Shown in pieces: positions 1 to 7,719 of a stretch of 32,228 bases of DNA (the first letter of the stretch is position 1; the number at the start of each line of letters is the position of its first letter). The notes under the pieces are model-generated. The model made no database searches. It worked only from the letters and a program-made list of their open reading frames with translations, and was not told where the DNA came from. The translations under genes were made by a program, and so were the position numbers. The stretch spans positions 1-32,228 of IMG/VR virus record IMGVR_UViG_3300020419_000054, one strand, 5' to 3'. The stretch comes from a virus.

Positions 1-998
1 GATTGGTTGATACTTGTACCTATTGAACTTGCTTCCAAAGGTTCTACAAAGTTTGCACTAAGACCAATAGCACAACAATTTGCAATCCAGGGTTTATCTA
101 TTGCTCCAGGATCAAATTTTATATTTTTTGCAACTTCTATTTCGTGACCTAAGTATTTTTCTACTTCTTCCTTGGCCTGATCAGCGTTTATGTAATCGCT
201 ATCATAGATGTATCCGTTACCTTTTCTACCCCATACAGGAATTCTAAACATCCAACCACAGTCCATTGCTCGTGCTAGTGTCCAAATTGGTATTTCATCT
301 TCTTCTGGTGTAGGAAATACTATAGCTTCCTTCATCTTTAACCATTGCCTATAACTTTTCCATTTGGCTCCTAGTTTACTAATTAAAAGTCTTTTAAATC
401 CTGTACAATCAATGTAAAAGTCATAGTGGTAATCCTGCTTTTGACCTTTTAAATATTTTATTTCCGTTGACCAAATTGGTTCTACATCATCATCAATTAT
501 CTCACAACCCATTTCTTTAGACTTTTTTGTCAAATAATCATTTAGCTTACTTGTATTAAAGTGATATTGAGACACACCGGTTTCATTTGGTCTCTCTTCA
601 ATAAATTTCATAAAAGGTGTTTTGTTATCCCATAGGTAATCGCCAGTAAGTTTTCTTGGATCAACATTTTCACTCATCAGTTTTGAATATACAATAGGAA
701 ACCCGTTTCTATCTGCAGAATAATGCGAATGAACATTTTGTAAGTAATCTCTATTACCCCAATCCTTAAACATGATACCTGTTTTAAATGTTGCATCACA
801 TTCTCTAATCATTTCTCCTGCCTGTATACCAACAAAATCCATAAATCGTGACCAATGCTCGGTAGATCCTTCTCCAACACCAATGGTTGGTATATTAGAA
901 CTTTTTATTATGTCAACTGTGTAGGTCGGAAAGGATGCTTTCAGCGTTAATGCTGATACAAACCCTGCTGTTCCTCCACCTACAACGCAAATTTTCAC
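1..998 (-). CDS. Flavin-dependent (tryptophan-type) halogenase, 3'-truncated by the window edge
   Basis: About 332 N-terminal residues are present and the C-terminus lies beyond base 1. Residues 4-13 read CVVGGGTAGF, the GxGxxG dinucleotide site for FAD. GVGEGST (40-46) is the second conserved flavin-halogenase box. K72, in the context ATFKTG followed by MFKDW, sits where the catalytic lysine (K79 of PrnA) lies. Further on come GWMFRIP, the halogenase WxWxIP motif with the second Trp replaced by Phe, and FVEPLEASSIG near the truncated end, which carries the conserved Glu. The family uses FADH2, O2 and halide to form HOCl or HOBr that halogenates Trp, indoles, phenols or other electron-rich rings. 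Marine cyanophages are known to carry such enzymes (VirX1 from phage Syn10). The GTG start overlaps the preceding stop as GTGA, implying translational coupling; the first in-frame ATG would remove the FAD motif. The substrate cannot be told from sequence. Confidence 0.9.
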   Translation of the reverse strand, partial: MKICVVGGGTAGFVSALTLKASFPTYTVDIIKSSNIPTIGVGEGSTEHWSRFMDFVGIQAGEMIRECDATFKTGIMFKDWGNRDYLQNVHSHYSADRNGFPIVYSKLMSENVDPRKLTGDYLWDNKTPFMKFIEERPNETGVSQYHFNTSKLNDYLTKKSKEMGCEIIDDDVEPIWSTEIKYLKGQKQDYHYDFYIDCTGFKRLLISKLGAKWKSYRQWLKMKEAIVFPTPEEDEIPIWTLARAMDCGWMFRIPVWGRKGNGYIYDSDYINADQAKEEVEKYLGHEIEVAKNIKFDPGAIDKPWIANCCAIGLSANFVEPLEASSIGTSINQ

Positions 999-1360
999 TG
1001 TGTTACTCCATAGTCGGGAAATGTAAAGCCTTGACCAAAGCCGATGATACAATATGTGTTATATGGATCGCCATGACGTTCTACAATAGTAAATGTTTTA
1101 GTGTCAAGATTCACATAGACAGCTAATGGTAATATAGCTGGTGTATTTGATAATCCATTTGCTTCATCAGGGTCTCTAACTTTTATAATTATGTCACCTG
1201 TAAATAGCAGTTGTTCATCTTTTTCACCCATAAGTCCAAAAACTTCAAATTCGTCACCACACATCACAGGTTTTTCTTGCCATTCGCCTGCACTAGCTCT
1301 TGTATCTGTGATTACAGCTACCGTTGTAAATAAAACTAATACTGCTATTAGTAATCTCAT
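995..1360 (-). CDS. Small exported protein of unknown function
   Basis: This is a 121-aa protein I do not recognise. Residues 1 to about 24 form a textbook Sec signal peptide: Met-Arg, a hydrophobic stretch (LLIAVLVLFTTVAVI), then a polar region with ASA before Gly, a plausible signal-peptidase I site. The mature part is about 97 aa, probably beta-rich, and has two Cys (in PVMCGDEF and NTYCIIGF) that could form a disulfide in the periplasm. The start has a good Shine-Dalgarno (AGGAG about 7 bases upstream). The stop overlaps the halogenase GTG start by 4 bp, and the P4H-like gene ends 9 bp upstream, so it is embedded in the enzyme cassette. An exported protein inside a cytoplasmic enzyme run is odd. 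It might act on the infected cell's envelope, but that is inference. Confidence 0.75.
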   Translation of the reverse strand: MRLLIAVLVLFTTVAVITDTRASAGEWQEKPVMCGDEFEVFGLMGEKDEQLLFTGDIIIKVRDPDEANGLSNTPAILPLAVYVNLDTKTFTIVERHGDPYNTYCIIGFGQGFTFPDYGVTQ

Positions 1361-1369
1361 CGTAATCTC

Positions 1370-1945
1370 CTATTCATCGAAAGTATACCAACCAGATACA
1401 ATGTATTTTATGCCTTTGTATATTGGATTTCCCCTATGAGGGTGCGTATAGTACGCTGGAAATATTGCTAATTTACCTGGTTCAGGTTTTATTTTTACAC
1501 CTTGGTACAAAAATTCTGTCTCTCCGCCTTCTTCAACTGTATTAAGGTATAAAGTATACGCCATTAACCTTGAAGATGTGCATAAATCTGCGTTCTCACA
1601 ATGCCAAGCATGATATCCTTGATGTGGTCTTGTTTTTTGAATGCTCATTCCTTTAGGAGAGTGTTGAACAACTGCTCCTAAGCTGTCATATTTTTTTCTA
1701 TACTTCTCTTCGTATGTCGTCATTACAGTTTGATAAAAAAACTTACATAAGTCTGCATCAACATGAAACATGTTGTTATGATTTGCCATGTCCATAAAAA
1801 TTCTTTCATCTTGATTCTTAAAACCAGTTTGATGTTCAGTCAACTGCATACTTGCACGTTGTTCAAAAGTTTCTATAAGTTTTTTGCAATAGTCTAAAGG
1901 AAAGCAATGCTTGTATTCTTCTATTCCATTAAAATCATTTTCCAT
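1370..1945 (-). CDS. 2OG-Fe(II) oxygenase, prolyl-4-hydroxylase-like
   Basis: This is a 191-aa single-domain protein. The Fe(II) site is visible: YHAWHCEN provides a His-x-Glu variant of the HxD motif, and the distal His lies in the YYTHPHRGNP segment. A basic residue in GIKYIVSGW near the C-terminus is in the position that binds the 2-oxoglutarate 5-carboxylate. LYLNTVEEGGETEF between them is the usual double-stranded beta-helix core, and IKPEPGKLAIFPAYYTHPH is the typical P4H-type stretch leading to the second His. The fold hydroxylates protein side chains or small substrates using 2OG and O2, and T4-like marine phages carry many such genes. SD AGGAG precedes the ATG by about 6 bases. HxE instead of HxD is compatible with iron binding in some members. 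The substrate is unknown; neighbouring fibres are one candidate. Confidence 0.85.
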   Translation of the reverse strand: MENDFNGIEEYKHCFPLDYCKKLIETFEQRASMQLTEHQTGFKNQDERIFMDMANHNNMFHVDADLCKFFYQTVMTTYEEKYRKKYDSLGAVVQHSPKGMSIQKTRPHQGYHAWHCENADLCTSSRLMAYTLYLNTVEEGGETEFLYQGVKIKPEPGKLAIFPAYYTHPHRGNPIYKGIKYIVSGWYTFDE

Positions 1946-1953
1946 AATGTCTC

Positions 1954-2682
1954 CTATATAAAAAATTGTTGGTTGAGTCTATAATTGTCCTCAACAAACA
2001 TACCCTCTTTTACGTATGCAGTATGCAATACTTCTTGTTTATACAATACCATTCTGTTAAACTTCATAGGTGCCATACCGATCTTTCTCCAATCATGAAT
2101 ATCATCATTGATATATTTTAGAATTGGCATTTTTCCCTCTACATCATATGTGCCTTTAGGCATAGTATCATCATACTTGGTTTTTCCGCCAAAAGTATAG
2201 AAGCTAGTTCCGCCGTTAGACTCGTTAGGATCGTTAAGATATATTGTACTTGCAAAATTAAGTCCTGATGGACTGTCCATGTGTGGTCCAATGGGTGGCA
2301 ATGTTTTAGTTTGCATTACATTTACCATGAATGTTGCATTTGTAAAACTTTGTTCAAGATAGTTTAAAGGAAGTTGGCTGGCTTCTTCGTGAAAGTGTGT
2401 TCTTATTAATTGATCAAACACCCAAGCCATAGGAGAAAGATCATAAAATGCATTTATTCTTAATGCTGGATTACCCCCGCGTATTCTTTTATTTTGTGAT
2501 GCAGGAATATCTAATGCTAGTTGTCTGACCATTGCAGGATTTTTATAAAAGTCATCAACAATAACAACTTTTACCCATTTATCTTTATTTTTCTCGTTGC
2601 CTGGTTGGAATGTTTCAACGAATGTTGAATACCCTGGGTTTATTTCAAATGCTTCATATTCATCTATGCTATTTTTCTTCAT
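1954..2682 (-). CDS. DUF6445-like putative 2OG-Fe(II) oxygenase
   Basis: This is a 242-aa protein. The N-terminal third has VVIVDDFYKNPAMVRQLAL, the opening signature of DUF6445-type proteins. A core follows with GPHMDSPSGLNFASTIYLN, giving a His-x-Asp metal pair, then NGGTSFYTFGG. A later His in EVLHTAYVKEG and an Arg in DNYRLNQQFFI fit the remaining iron and 2OG ligands. The fold assignment rests on these motifs only. The gene overlaps the upstream 201-aa oxygenase gene by 14 bp, and the P4H-like gene follows after 8 bp. I see no frameshift or truncation. It could act on proteins, lipids or sugars; nothing in the sequence decides this. Confidence 0.75.
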   Translation of the reverse strand: MKKNSIDEYEAFEINPGYSTFVETFQPGNEKNKDKWVKVVIVDDFYKNPAMVRQLALDIPASQNKRIRGGNPALRINAFYDLSPMAWVFDQLIRTHFHEEASQLPLNYLEQSFTNATFMVNVMQTKTLPPIGPHMDSPSGLNFASTIYLNDPNESNGGTSFYTFGGKTKYDDTMPKGTYDVEGKMPILKYINDDIHDWRKIGMAPMKFNRMVLYKQEVLHTAYVKEGMFVEDNYRLNQQFFI

Positions 2683-3274
2683 TTTCTTTTAACTCCAGGA
2701 TAAAATTTGCACTAATTGTAGCCCTATGGTTGTTTGTTTTGTTTCCTGTAACATAATGTTCTAATGTACTTGGAAAAAATATGATATCACCTTCATCTAA
2801 TGGAGGTGTTATTCTGTTATTGTATTGAAATGGTTTGCTTGATAATACTGGTAAGCCGCTCGCATGTAAGTCATCATATGTATTTTTATAAAACACAAAA
2901 TTTCCACTATCTTTTGGAGTGTTCATCATGTATGCACAACTGAAAACACTTCGGCCGGCATGATTATGAACTTCTTGGTAACAATCTTTCTTATATCTAT
3001 TAAGCCAACACTCAACTCCGTACCTAAGTGGTGCGTCTATATTGAAATGTGTAATATATTTGTTAAGAACTATGATTGCATTCTTGATAAATTCATTGAA
3101 TGGTAATTGATTGGCTTCAGGATTGCCGAATGTAGTATCTACATTGCTATACCAAGATGAAACATTTTCAAAATGCTCATCTTTTTTGATTATATCTTCA
3201 AACTCCTTCTGTACTTTTTCGTGTTCAGGTAATTTAGTTTTATAAACAGGTATAGCATATAGATTTTGTAACAT
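2669..3274 (-). CDS. 2OG-Fe(II) oxygenase, TIGR02466/PF13759-like
   Basis: This is a 201-aa protein with the layout of the small phage and bacterial putative 2OG-Fe(II) oxygenases. The N-terminal half is helical. It is followed by QEVHNHAGRSVFSCAYMM (first metal His and the start of the jellyroll), GNFVFYKN, DEGDIIFFPSTLEHYV (second His) and then NNHRATISANF, with the Arg expected to bind 2-oxoglutarate. The family is very common in T4-like marine phages, where a structural or virion-modifying role is suspected but unproven. Its ATG shares one base with the stop of the carbamoyltransferase gene (TAATG), and its 3' end overlaps the DUF6445-like gene by 14 bp. This indicates coupled translation of three consecutive enzymes. 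Confidence 0.83.
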   Translation of the reverse strand: MLQNLYAIPVYKTKLPEHEKVQKEFEDIIKKDEHFENVSSWYSNVDTTFGNPEANQLPFNEFIKNAIIVLNKYITHFNIDAPLRYGVECWLNRYKKDCYQEVHNHAGRSVFSCAYMMNTPKDSGNFVFYKNTYDDLHASGLPVLSSKPFQYNNRITPPLDEGDIIFFPSTLEHYVTGNKTNNHRATISANFILELKENEEK

Positions 3275-5097
3275 TAATTCTTCATTTCTATTAATTTACC
3301 ATACTCGGGTAGATAACAGTACTCCATTTCACTATTGTACAAAGTTCTTATCGCATCATCTAGTGTTTCAACCAATGGTTCACCTGCAAGATTAAAACTT
3401 GTATTGAAAATAATTGGTATGTTTGTTTTTTTATAAAATTCTTCGATCAGATCATAGTAATTTTTGTTTTGTTCTCTGGTTACAGTTTGTATTCTGCAAG
3501 TTCCGTCTACATGAATTATACTAGGAATCTTTTCTGCTACTCCTTCTTGGCAATCCATTGCATACATCATATGGGGTGACTGCTCCATATCCTTCATATC
3601 AAACCAGTCATGAGCATGTTCAAGCAAGATTGAACCAGCGAACGGCCTAAAGTATTCTCTTCTTTTAACTTTATTAACAAAATCCTTACCATCTTCGTGT
3701 GTAGGATCAAATAAAATACTTCTGTTACCCAATGCTCTTGGACCGTTTTCTGATCTTCCTTGAAATATAGTTACAATATTCTTTGTTGTTAATAAATCTA
3801 CTACACTCTTATTATCTGCATCAACAACATTTGCTCCATACTTTTCTGCAATGGCTGATATGTCATTTAATGAATAATGATATTCAAAACCTTCGTATAT
3901 TGTTTCTGCGTAAGGTCTTACTTTTCGATCTTTTGTAGTTTGATGATATTGCAACATAGCCGCACCTATTGCCGTACCTGCATCGTTACTTACTGGTTCT
4001 ACGTAAAGTTTTATATCTTCTTTGTTAAGTGCATCAAGGAAAAAATAGTTTGCTACACAATTAAGAGCATATCCTCCGCTCAAAACTACATTTTTATTGC
4101 CAGTCATTTCAACTGCTTTGAAAATCAACCTCAAAACTTCTTCTTGTGATTCTTTTTGAACAGCGTATGCAAGATTTCTTCTATTTTCTAGCGTAGTCAT
4201 GTCTACTCTGCTATGATGTTGGTCTTCTGTTGTCTCTAGATATGAATATTTTGACTCATTTACTAGGGCGGCATTCGGATACGTAGGAATTATAAAGTTT
4301 TTATCAGCAGATCTCCATTTTCCACCACCACCGTCTGTATAAATTGGCGGAAATTTATCACAAGGTTTACCGTATGGGCTTAACCCCATAGTTTTTCCAG
4401 CTTCAATTGGTTGAAATCCGCAATATTGTGTAACTGCCTCATACGCTTTGACTATTCCAGCTGTATCATCCAATACTAGTTCATGATATCCTTCTTCACG
4501 CTCTCTATCTGAAGGTATTTGATCAATCTTTGTACCTGGGTATGGACCATTACCACCTTGGTGTTTATATAATGTCTTAAAATCATCTGGATAGTTACAT
4601 GAAAAAATGCTTTCACATTCCCAAGTCATAGTTTCATCTTGGAACCTACCTGTATTAATATTCATAGGAATGAATGTTCCTGCACCGTCTACCACCAAAG
4701 CTGTAGCTGAATCAAATCCTGATCGATAAAAAGCACAAGCGGCATGTAGCTTATGGTGTATATCACTCATGTCTATTACCTGCCTATGTTCAAATTCACT
4801 CGCGTATGCTGAGTCTGATCTATCAATGAGGCCAAGTTTTCTTGCTAGACCAGTGTACATATCGCCGCCACTAAAGTCTATTCTGCTAGAATCGGCCAAA
4901 GGTTGTGTATGAGCTACCACTAGATAATCTAATTTGTCCGTATAATCAAGGAATTTAGTCATTGCGGCTAACGGTCCTCCGTCATATTTCTTTCTAGTTA
5001 GACGTTCTTCTTCAATTGCAAAAATTATTTCACCATCTTTCAATAAAACTGCTCCACCATTGTGGCCTCTTGTAATTGCACCAATCCATTGTGTCAT
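3274..5097 (-). CDS. O-carbamoyltransferase, NodU/CmcH/TobZ family
   Basis: The 607 aa match the family length. The N-terminal Kae1/YgjD-like domain begins IGAITRGHNGGAVLL and continues with FAIEEERLTRKKYDGG. HHKLHAACAFYRSGF holds the His residues that in TobZ bind metal and nucleotide, and ALVVDGAG follows. NVVLSGGYALNCVANY and PVSNDAGTAIGAA complete that ATP-binding lobe. The C-terminal YrdC-like part contains RSENGPRALGNRSIL and FRPFAGSIL, then FNTSFNLAGEPLVETLDDA. The enzyme uses carbamoyl phosphate and ATP to form carbamoyl-AMP, then carbamoylates a hydroxyl group on a sugar, nodulation factor or antibiotic. All major motifs look intact, so it is probably active. A hydroxyl acceptor would fit the surrounding hydroxylases and the GT9-like enzyme. 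An SD (AGGAG) lies about 9 bases before the ATG. Confidence 0.93.
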   Translation of the reverse strand: MTQWIGAITRGHNGGAVLLKDGEIIFAIEEERLTRKKYDGGPLAAMTKFLDYTDKLDYLVVAHTQPLADSSRIDFSGGDMYTGLARKLGLIDRSDSAYASEFEHRQVIDMSDIHHKLHAACAFYRSGFDSATALVVDGAGTFIPMNINTGRFQDETMTWECESIFSCNYPDDFKTLYKHQGGNGPYPGTKIDQIPSDREREEGYHELVLDDTAGIVKAYEAVTQYCGFQPIEAGKTMGLSPYGKPCDKFPPIYTDGGGGKWRSADKNFIIPTYPNAALVNESKYSYLETTEDQHHSRVDMTTLENRRNLAYAVQKESQEEVLRLIFKAVEMTGNKNVVLSGGYALNCVANYFFLDALNKEDIKLYVEPVSNDAGTAIGAAMLQYHQTTKDRKVRPYAETIYEGFEYHYSLNDISAIAEKYGANVVDADNKSVVDLLTTKNIVTIFQGRSENGPRALGNRSILFDPTHEDGKDFVNKVKRREYFRPFAGSILLEHAHDWFDMKDMEQSPHMMYAMDCQEGVAEKIPSIIHVDGTCRIQTVTREQNKNYYDLIEEFYKKTNIPIIFNTSFNLAGEPLVETLDDAIRTLYNSEMEYCYLPEYGKLIEMKN

Positions 5098-5113
5098 AGA
5101 TTTATTCTCCTAA

Positions 5114-5755
5114 TTAATTTACCTCATAACTGAAATCACAAACAAATACCCTACGGTTGTTTAGTGTAGGATATGTTCCGTGAAATACTCGTCCGTCCAT
5201 AATAACAACACCACCCGGTGTTGGTCTTACACGAACATGATTTATTTCATGCTCAAACGGCTGTAGTGTAACCAATGATCCTGCTAACGGATATTGTTCT
5301 GATACCATTACATCATCTAAAAACATTACAACTGATAACTGTCTGCCTGGCTGATGACAATGCATGCCACTATAAGAACCTGGCGGATATTTTAATCCCC
5401 ATGCTTTTAAACATTTTCCCATAGTAATTGGTAATTCACTTTCAATTAAACATTTTTTAATAAATTTTTGAAAGTCTAATTCAGGATCAACTGCTTCTGG
5501 ATATTCCATTTCACCCTGTGTGTAAAATACATAAGGTCCTTCAAATGCCTTTTTAGTATCATATATTTTATCGTCAAATAACTTTTCAAACTTTTTATAT
5601 TCGGGATAAAAATTATCTGTAATAACCCAAGTCTCTAATTTATCTGAAGCTCTTACTCTTGTAGGTTCACTAAATCCACCAGTGTTGACATGGTATTGAT
5701 ATGAATCTTCTAACTCATTTAGTATATTACGTTCTTGTTGTGGATTTAGTTTCAC
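5114..5755 (-). CDS. 2OG-Fe(II)/cupin-fold oxygenase
   Basis: This is a 213-aa protein. The predicted double-stranded beta-helix lies in the second half: YPPGSYSGMHCHQPGRQLS supplies a His-x-His pair, SVVMFLDDV is a core strand, and GGVVIMDGRVFHGTYPT carries the distal His. RRVFVCDFSYEV follows, with Arg placed to hold 2-oxoglutarate. The N-terminal half (about 110 aa) is helical, of unknown role. The gene starts at GTG (5753-5755), which overlaps the TGA of the glycosyltransferase gene as GTGA. No alternative ATG occurs until well inside the protein. The family is not as clearly assigned as the TIGR02466-like neighbour: the metal site could be His/His/His (cupin-like) rather than the classic His/Asp/His. 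Confidence 0.75.
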   Translation of the reverse strand: MKLNPQQERNILNELEDSYQYHVNTGGFSEPTRVRASDKLETWVITDNFYPEYKKFEKLFDDKIYDTKKAFEGPYVFYTQGEMEYPEAVDPELDFQKFIKKCLIESELPITMGKCLKAWGLKYPPGSYSGMHCHQPGRQLSVVMFLDDVMVSEQYPLAGSLVTLQPFEHEINHVRVRPTPGGVVIMDGRVFHGTYPTLNNRRVFVCDFSYEVN

Positions 5756-6816
5756 TTTCCTGTCCTTCCTAAAATCTGTGCAGGTTGTTTTGCGTGTGTC
5801 ACTCCTGCATCATTTTTGTGGACAACCCCATGCGTCGGGCAGACTTCTCCTTGTTGTTCTTGTGGTTTATACGTTCCTTGATAACTCCTAGGCTTACCAA
5901 GACGTTTACGCACACTTGATACAATTTTTTTAAAACTTTCATCATTTAACTCCATAACTTCATCGTTATATCTTTCAATTTCATCTTCCATTGTTAATCT
6001 AATAGGACTAAATTTCCTTTTGCCTTCTCCTAAATCAATTATATCAAAGTCTGGAGAGTTAGGATAAGAAATATTAATAGGATATGTGCTACCAATTACA
6101 CTGGTACATGTAGTTCCTAATGCTTTTGCCATATGTTGACCTAAACTATCGCAACCTAAAAAGTGATCTGCAATTTGTATTACACTTGACCAAACTCTTA
6201 CATCTGGTACTTGTGGTACTGCTACTGGAACTTTAGAATTTTCTTCTATGGTTACTGGAAATTCAGACATAATTATTATTGCATAATCATCTCTCAAGTC
6301 CTTACAAATCCTTATCACATCATTTAAATGAAAACTTCTTGAGGAGCCATCTATAATAAAATCACCCATATTTTCAGCTGTTCTACCAAATGGCTGAAAA
6401 ACCAAAACTTTATCTTTGCCAGTGACTGCTTTTATCTCTTCTACCATTTTGTATCCTTGAACAAGTTCGTGCTTATTCATATATATTTTAGGATCTGGTA
6501 CTTCACGTAAACCTTCATTGTTGATTGCAATATCAAACGCTTGAGCTAGACTGCATTTTTGATTGTAGTATTCCCAAACTCTATAAGGTTCAGGAGTGAT
6601 ACAGTCTCTATCTTTAATATAGTCTTTGAATAAATTTTTATGCCAATGATCGTAGGCAAGTTCATGTAATTGCGGATGTCCTTTATAGAACTCCATACCT
6701 CCTTCACAGACAATAATAAAGTCTTTGTCTTTTTCGTAAAGTTTTTCAAAGGCAGGAATACTAGCTACTGTTCTACCTGCACCACCGTTCATAAAATATG
6801 CTTTTTTTCTTGACAC
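5752..6816 (-). CDS. GT9/heptosyltransferase-like GT-B glycosyltransferase
   Basis: This is about 354 aa. It opens with KKAYFMNGGAGRTVASIPAF, the GT9-type glycine-rich loop and helix. The C-terminal Rossmann lobe shows VLVFQPFG, a strand with AIIIMSEFPV, IADHFLGCDSLGQHMAKALG (the nucleotide-sugar site helix of heptosyltransferases) and CTSVIGSTYPIN. The product would be a sugar transferred to a lipopolysaccharide core, glycan or protein. I place the start at GTG 6814-6816 because AGGAG stands about 7 bases upstream; the longer reading frame to TTG at 6837 would translate the ribosome-binding site itself. The last ~45 residues are a polar tail with Cys and His (CPTHGVVHKND), not part of GT9. 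A late-promoter octamer lies just upstream at 6839-6846, making this the first gene of the enzyme cassette. Confidence 0.75.
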   Translation of the reverse strand: MSRKKAYFMNGGAGRTVASIPAFEKLYEKDKDFIIVCEGGMEFYKGHPQLHELAYDHWHKNLFKDYIKDRDCITPEPYRVWEYYNQKCSLAQAFDIAINNEGLREVPDPKIYMNKHELVQGYKMVEEIKAVTGKDKVLVFQPFGRTAENMGDFIIDGSSRSFHLNDVIRICKDLRDDYAIIIMSEFPVTIEENSKVPVAVPQVPDVRVWSSVIQIADHFLGCDSLGQHMAKALGTTCTSVIGSTYPINISYPNSPDFDIIDLGEGKRKFSPIRLTMEDEIERYNDEVMELNDESFKKIVSSVRKRLGKPRSYQGTYKPQEQQGEVCPTHGVVHKNDAGVTHAKQPAQILGRTGK

Positions 6817-6838
6817 AATATTGCTCCTAATATGCAAA

Positions 6839-6846
6839 TATTTATG
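6839..6846 (-). promoter_or_regulatory. Putative T4-type late promoter (CATAAATA) for the enzyme cassette
   Basis: The minus strand reads CATAAATA, matching the NATAAATA late-promoter octamer of T4-like marine phages. It lies about 20 bases before the GTG start of the glycosyltransferase and just ahead of its AGGAG. It is in the 82-bp gap after the tail chaperone gene, so the enzymes could be expressed late, together with the virion genes. Confidence 0.55.
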
Positions 6847-6898
6847 GAGTAGTAGTCAAGGTGATAGGTAATACTGGCTTTTTAAAATGTAATGAAAA

Positions 6899-7687
6899 TT
6901 ATTTCTTGCCTGCGGCTTTTTGTGCGGCGACAGCCACATCAACAGCAAATGCACCATCTCTATATGGATCATTTGGATCTGATGCTTCATCAGGCTCTCT
7001 CATGTCCTTAGGCATAACAGGAAACATCTGTACTGCTTGCCAAGGTTCATAGCCCTTTGCTTCCATAACAGCTGGTAAATCTCTTAATCTTTGTCTGTAT
7101 TCTTTCCACGCTGTTTGTATTGATTCAGGAGCATCTGTCATTCCAACTTTTGCATCTGTTTCGTGCAACGCGGCATCTCTAGTATCTCTAACCTGTGCCC
7201 AAGTTAACGTTAAATCAGAACCGGTAGCTGTCCAATCATGAATACCAATAACAAACTCGCCCTTTTCGAAATCATATGTGATATTTTGATCATCATATAC
7301 GTCACGTGGTTCAAGTTCATCTGTGTATTCTACGTCCATATAACCATCTGGAGCGTCCCATAAAATTTTCCATTCACGACCTCTACGGAATTCTACCATA
7401 TCTTCTCGTCCGTCGTCGTTACCAATTTCACAAAGCAATGGATTTTCTTTACAATCTACAGTAATTCTAGTTACATCAGCGCCTGCTGGTCTTTCTAGAT
7501 CACGTTTTTCCCACATGCACCATCCAGTTTCAGTTCCATAATCTTCACTGCTTTTATCATTGTTTACTTCAAAAGTAAGGAACTCAGGGCCTTTGTATGT
7601 GAAAGTTCCAGTTCTACCTTGAGTAAAACTGTTTGTTCTCCATTCATCCCAAATTGGATACTGAAATGTTTTTTCTATTTTTCTCAT
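6899..7687 (-). CDS. Tail fibre assembly chaperone-like protein (Phage_TAC/APC type)
   Basis: This is a 262-aa acidic protein. Residues about 186-222 contain ESIQTAWKEYRQRLRDLP followed by a Trp-containing stretch ending FPVMP, the recognisable core of phage tail assembly chaperones (compare PF16778). The upstream ~180 aa are beta-rich with many aromatic and acidic residues and two Cys (CKENPLLCE), of no family I know. The C-terminal tail is Ala-rich and ends AAGKK. Position supports the call: chaperones of this kind usually sit next to the fibre tip or adhesin they fold, and here three adhesin-like genes lie immediately upstream. SD AGGAG lies about 10 bases from the ATG, with a late-promoter octamer before it. 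Confidence 0.65.
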   Translation of the reverse strand: MRKIEKTFQYPIWDEWRTNSFTQGRTGTFTYKGPEFLTFEVNNDKSSEDYGTETGWCMWEKRDLERPAGADVTRITVDCKENPLLCEIGNDDGREDMVEFRRGREWKILWDAPDGYMDVEYTDELEPRDVYDDQNITYDFEKGEFVIGIHDWTATGSDLTLTWAQVRDTRDAALHETDAKVGMTDAPESIQTAWKEYRQRLRDLPAVMEAKGYEPWQAVQMFPVMPKDMREPDEASDPNDPYRDGAFAVDVAVAAQKAAGKK

Positions 7688-7707
7688 TGCTTATATGCTC
7701 CTATAAG

Positions 7708-7715
7708 TATTTATC
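7708..7715 (-). promoter_or_regulatory. Putative late promoter (GATAAATA) for the chaperone gene
   Basis: The minus strand reads GATAAATA within the 32-bp gap between the third adhesin paralogue and the chaperone gene, some 20 bases before the ATG and ahead of an AGGAG. It is an exact match to NATAAATA. Confidence 0.55.
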
Positions 7716-7719
7716 ATCT

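Noticed and set aside
6817-6837. TTG start for the glycosyltransferase at 6837
   Set aside because: It would place the AGGAG inside the coding region; the GTG at 6816 is correctly spaced from it.
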